Positions 63,377-64,000 of a stretch of DNA of 64,000 bases are shown here, one piece after another. How positions within the stretch are numbered: the stretch's first letter is position 1; every line of letters starts with the position of its first letter. The position numbers and the translations under genes are program-made. This DNA is from Phaeobacter piscinae. Its GTDB lineage: Bacteria; Pseudomonadota; Alphaproteobacteria; Rhodobacterales; Rhodobacteraceae. Under the pieces are notes generated by a model that did not search any database, was not told where the DNA came from, and was given only the letters and a program-made list of their open reading frames with translations. The DNA lies in the NCBI RefSeq assembly GCF_002407245.1, contig NZ_CP010682.1, positions 1 through 64,000 on the forward strand. Reading direction: 5' to 3'.

Positions 63377-64000
63377 TCAGCTCATAACCATGACTGATTT
63401 GACGTTCACAAATTCTTTCATGCCAAAGCCGCCGTGTTCCCGACCATAACCGGAATCCTTGACACCACCGAAAGGCATGTTGGGGATCGCAAGGCCGAAC
63501 CCGTTGATGAACACCATCCCCGTGTCGAAGTGATCACGGGCGAGGGCAAGAGCCTTCTCGGTGTCCTTGGTCATGATGCCGCCACCAAGGCCAAAGCGGC
63601 TGTCGTTGGCGATGCGCATGGCGTCATCCTCGTCCTGCGCGCGGATCAATGCGGCGACCGGGCCGAAGAGTTCATCATCATAGGCGGGTTGGCCGGGGGT
63701 CACATTCTCAAGAACGGTGGCCGGGTAGAAGAAACCATCGCCATCTGGCATCTCACCACCGCAAAGCAGTTTGGCACCACCTTCGAGACTGTCTTTCACC
63801 TGTTGATGAAGATCGTCGCGCAGGTCCTTTCGCGCCATCGGCCCGATGTCGGCATCTTCCCCCATCGGGTCACCAGGGGTGACCCGCTTCATCGCCTCGA
63901 CATAGGCGTCGCGGAACTGATCATAGATGGCGTCCACCACGATGAAACGCTTGGCGGCAATGCAGGTTTCGCCATTGTTGTAGGTCCGGCCATTGACGCA
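63377..64000 (-). CDS. Aldehyde dehydrogenase, partial (succinate-semialdehyde dehydrogenase-like)
   Basis: C-terminal 207 residues, with the 5' part beyond the window end. The frame is open to 64000, where GETCIAAKRFIV carries the catalytic Cys. LFGPVAALIRAQDEDDAMRI, FDTGMVFINGFGLAIPNMPFGG and the C-terminal MKEFVNVKSVMV match short-form succinate-semialdehyde dehydrogenases (GabD/YneI). Substrate not provable from this fragment. The gene continues past the end and is read toward topoisomerase IB. Confidence 0.87.
   Translation of the reverse strand, partial: CVNGRTYNNGETCIAAKRFIVVDAIYDQFRDAYVEAMKRVTPGDPMGEDADIGPMARKDLRDDLHQQVKDSLEGGAKLLCGGEMPDGDGFFYPATVLENVTPGQPAYDDELFGPVAALIRAQDEDDAMRIANDSRFGLGGGIMTKDTEKALALARDHFDTGMVFINGFGLAIPNMPFGGVKDSGYGREHGGFGMKEFVNVKSVMVMS

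Noticed and set aside
1..64000. CRISPR arrays, tRNA and rRNA genes, prophage or intact transposase genes
   Set aside because: Looked for repeats, conserved RNA stems and transposase motifs by eye; none were supported.

Overview
The window looks like the start of a large extrachromosomal replicon (plasmid or chromid) of a marine alphaproteobacterium of the Roseobacter group (Rhodobacteraceae). The evidence is high GC, a DnaA-like plasmid replicase next to a RepABC-style parAB pair, an Irr-type iron box, and many gene families typical of that group (DUF1289, split xylose-type ABC transporter, proline-racemase-like enzymes, AzlCD with an Lrp regulator). No rRNA, tRNA, CRISPR array, prophage or intact insertion sequence was seen. 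Everything here rests on reading motifs by eye; no database search was run.

Layout. 0-4.1 kb: replication and partition backbone (winged-helix/DnaA_N replicase, iteron-like repeats, parA, parB, four palindromic parS-like sites, a strong terminator). 4.1-17.7 kb: exopolysaccharide island resembling the succinoglycan family (RTX glycanase, two sulfotransferases, six glycosyltransferases, Wzy/ExoQ polymerase, Wzc/ExoP kinase). Its flippase and priming transferase lie about 27 kb away at 45.0-47.2 kb. 17.9-21.8 kb: a solitary leucine-type binding protein paired with a chemoreceptor. 21.9-25.8 kb: AzlCD exporter with Lrp regulator, MFS exporter, LysR regulator. 25.9-30.2 kb: GMC oxidoreductase, enolase-superfamily enzyme and aldehyde dehydrogenase in one tight operon. 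30.3-31.8 kb: DUF1289, Dps with an Irr-type box, a hypothetical protein. 31.8-41.8 kb: a probable (hydroxy)proline-peptide utilisation island (GntR, proline-racemase-family enzyme, XRE-cupin regulator, complete Dpp transporter, Xaa-Pro aminopeptidase). 42.0-44.1 kb: a second chemoreceptor. 47.5-56.2 kb: a sugar regulon with a ROK repressor, xylFHG, aldose mutarotase, a di-haem MauG/cytochrome c peroxidase-like protein and an FG-GAP/ASPIC-UnbV protein. 56.3-64 kb: MerR regulator, ParDE-type toxin-antitoxin, TspO-like protein, ATP-dependent DNA ligase with its exonuclease, MATE exporter, topoisomerase IB, and the 3' part of an aldehyde dehydrogenase that runs off the end.

Most interesting points: (1) a near-matching dyad lies upstream of both xylF and the mutarotase gene, which predicts that a ROK repressor controls the transporter, the mutarotase and the linked di-haem peroxidase, with the FG-GAP/ASPIC protein gene directly behind the repressor gene; this suggests an undescribed sugar-linked periplasmic redox module. 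(2) Four parS-like palindromes sit in and around parAB, two of them inside the coding sequences. (3) The proline-racemase-like enzyme has Ser/Thr where the family usually has catalytic cysteines, within a peptide-uptake island. (4) Two sulfotransferases in the polysaccharide island predict a sulfated polymer.
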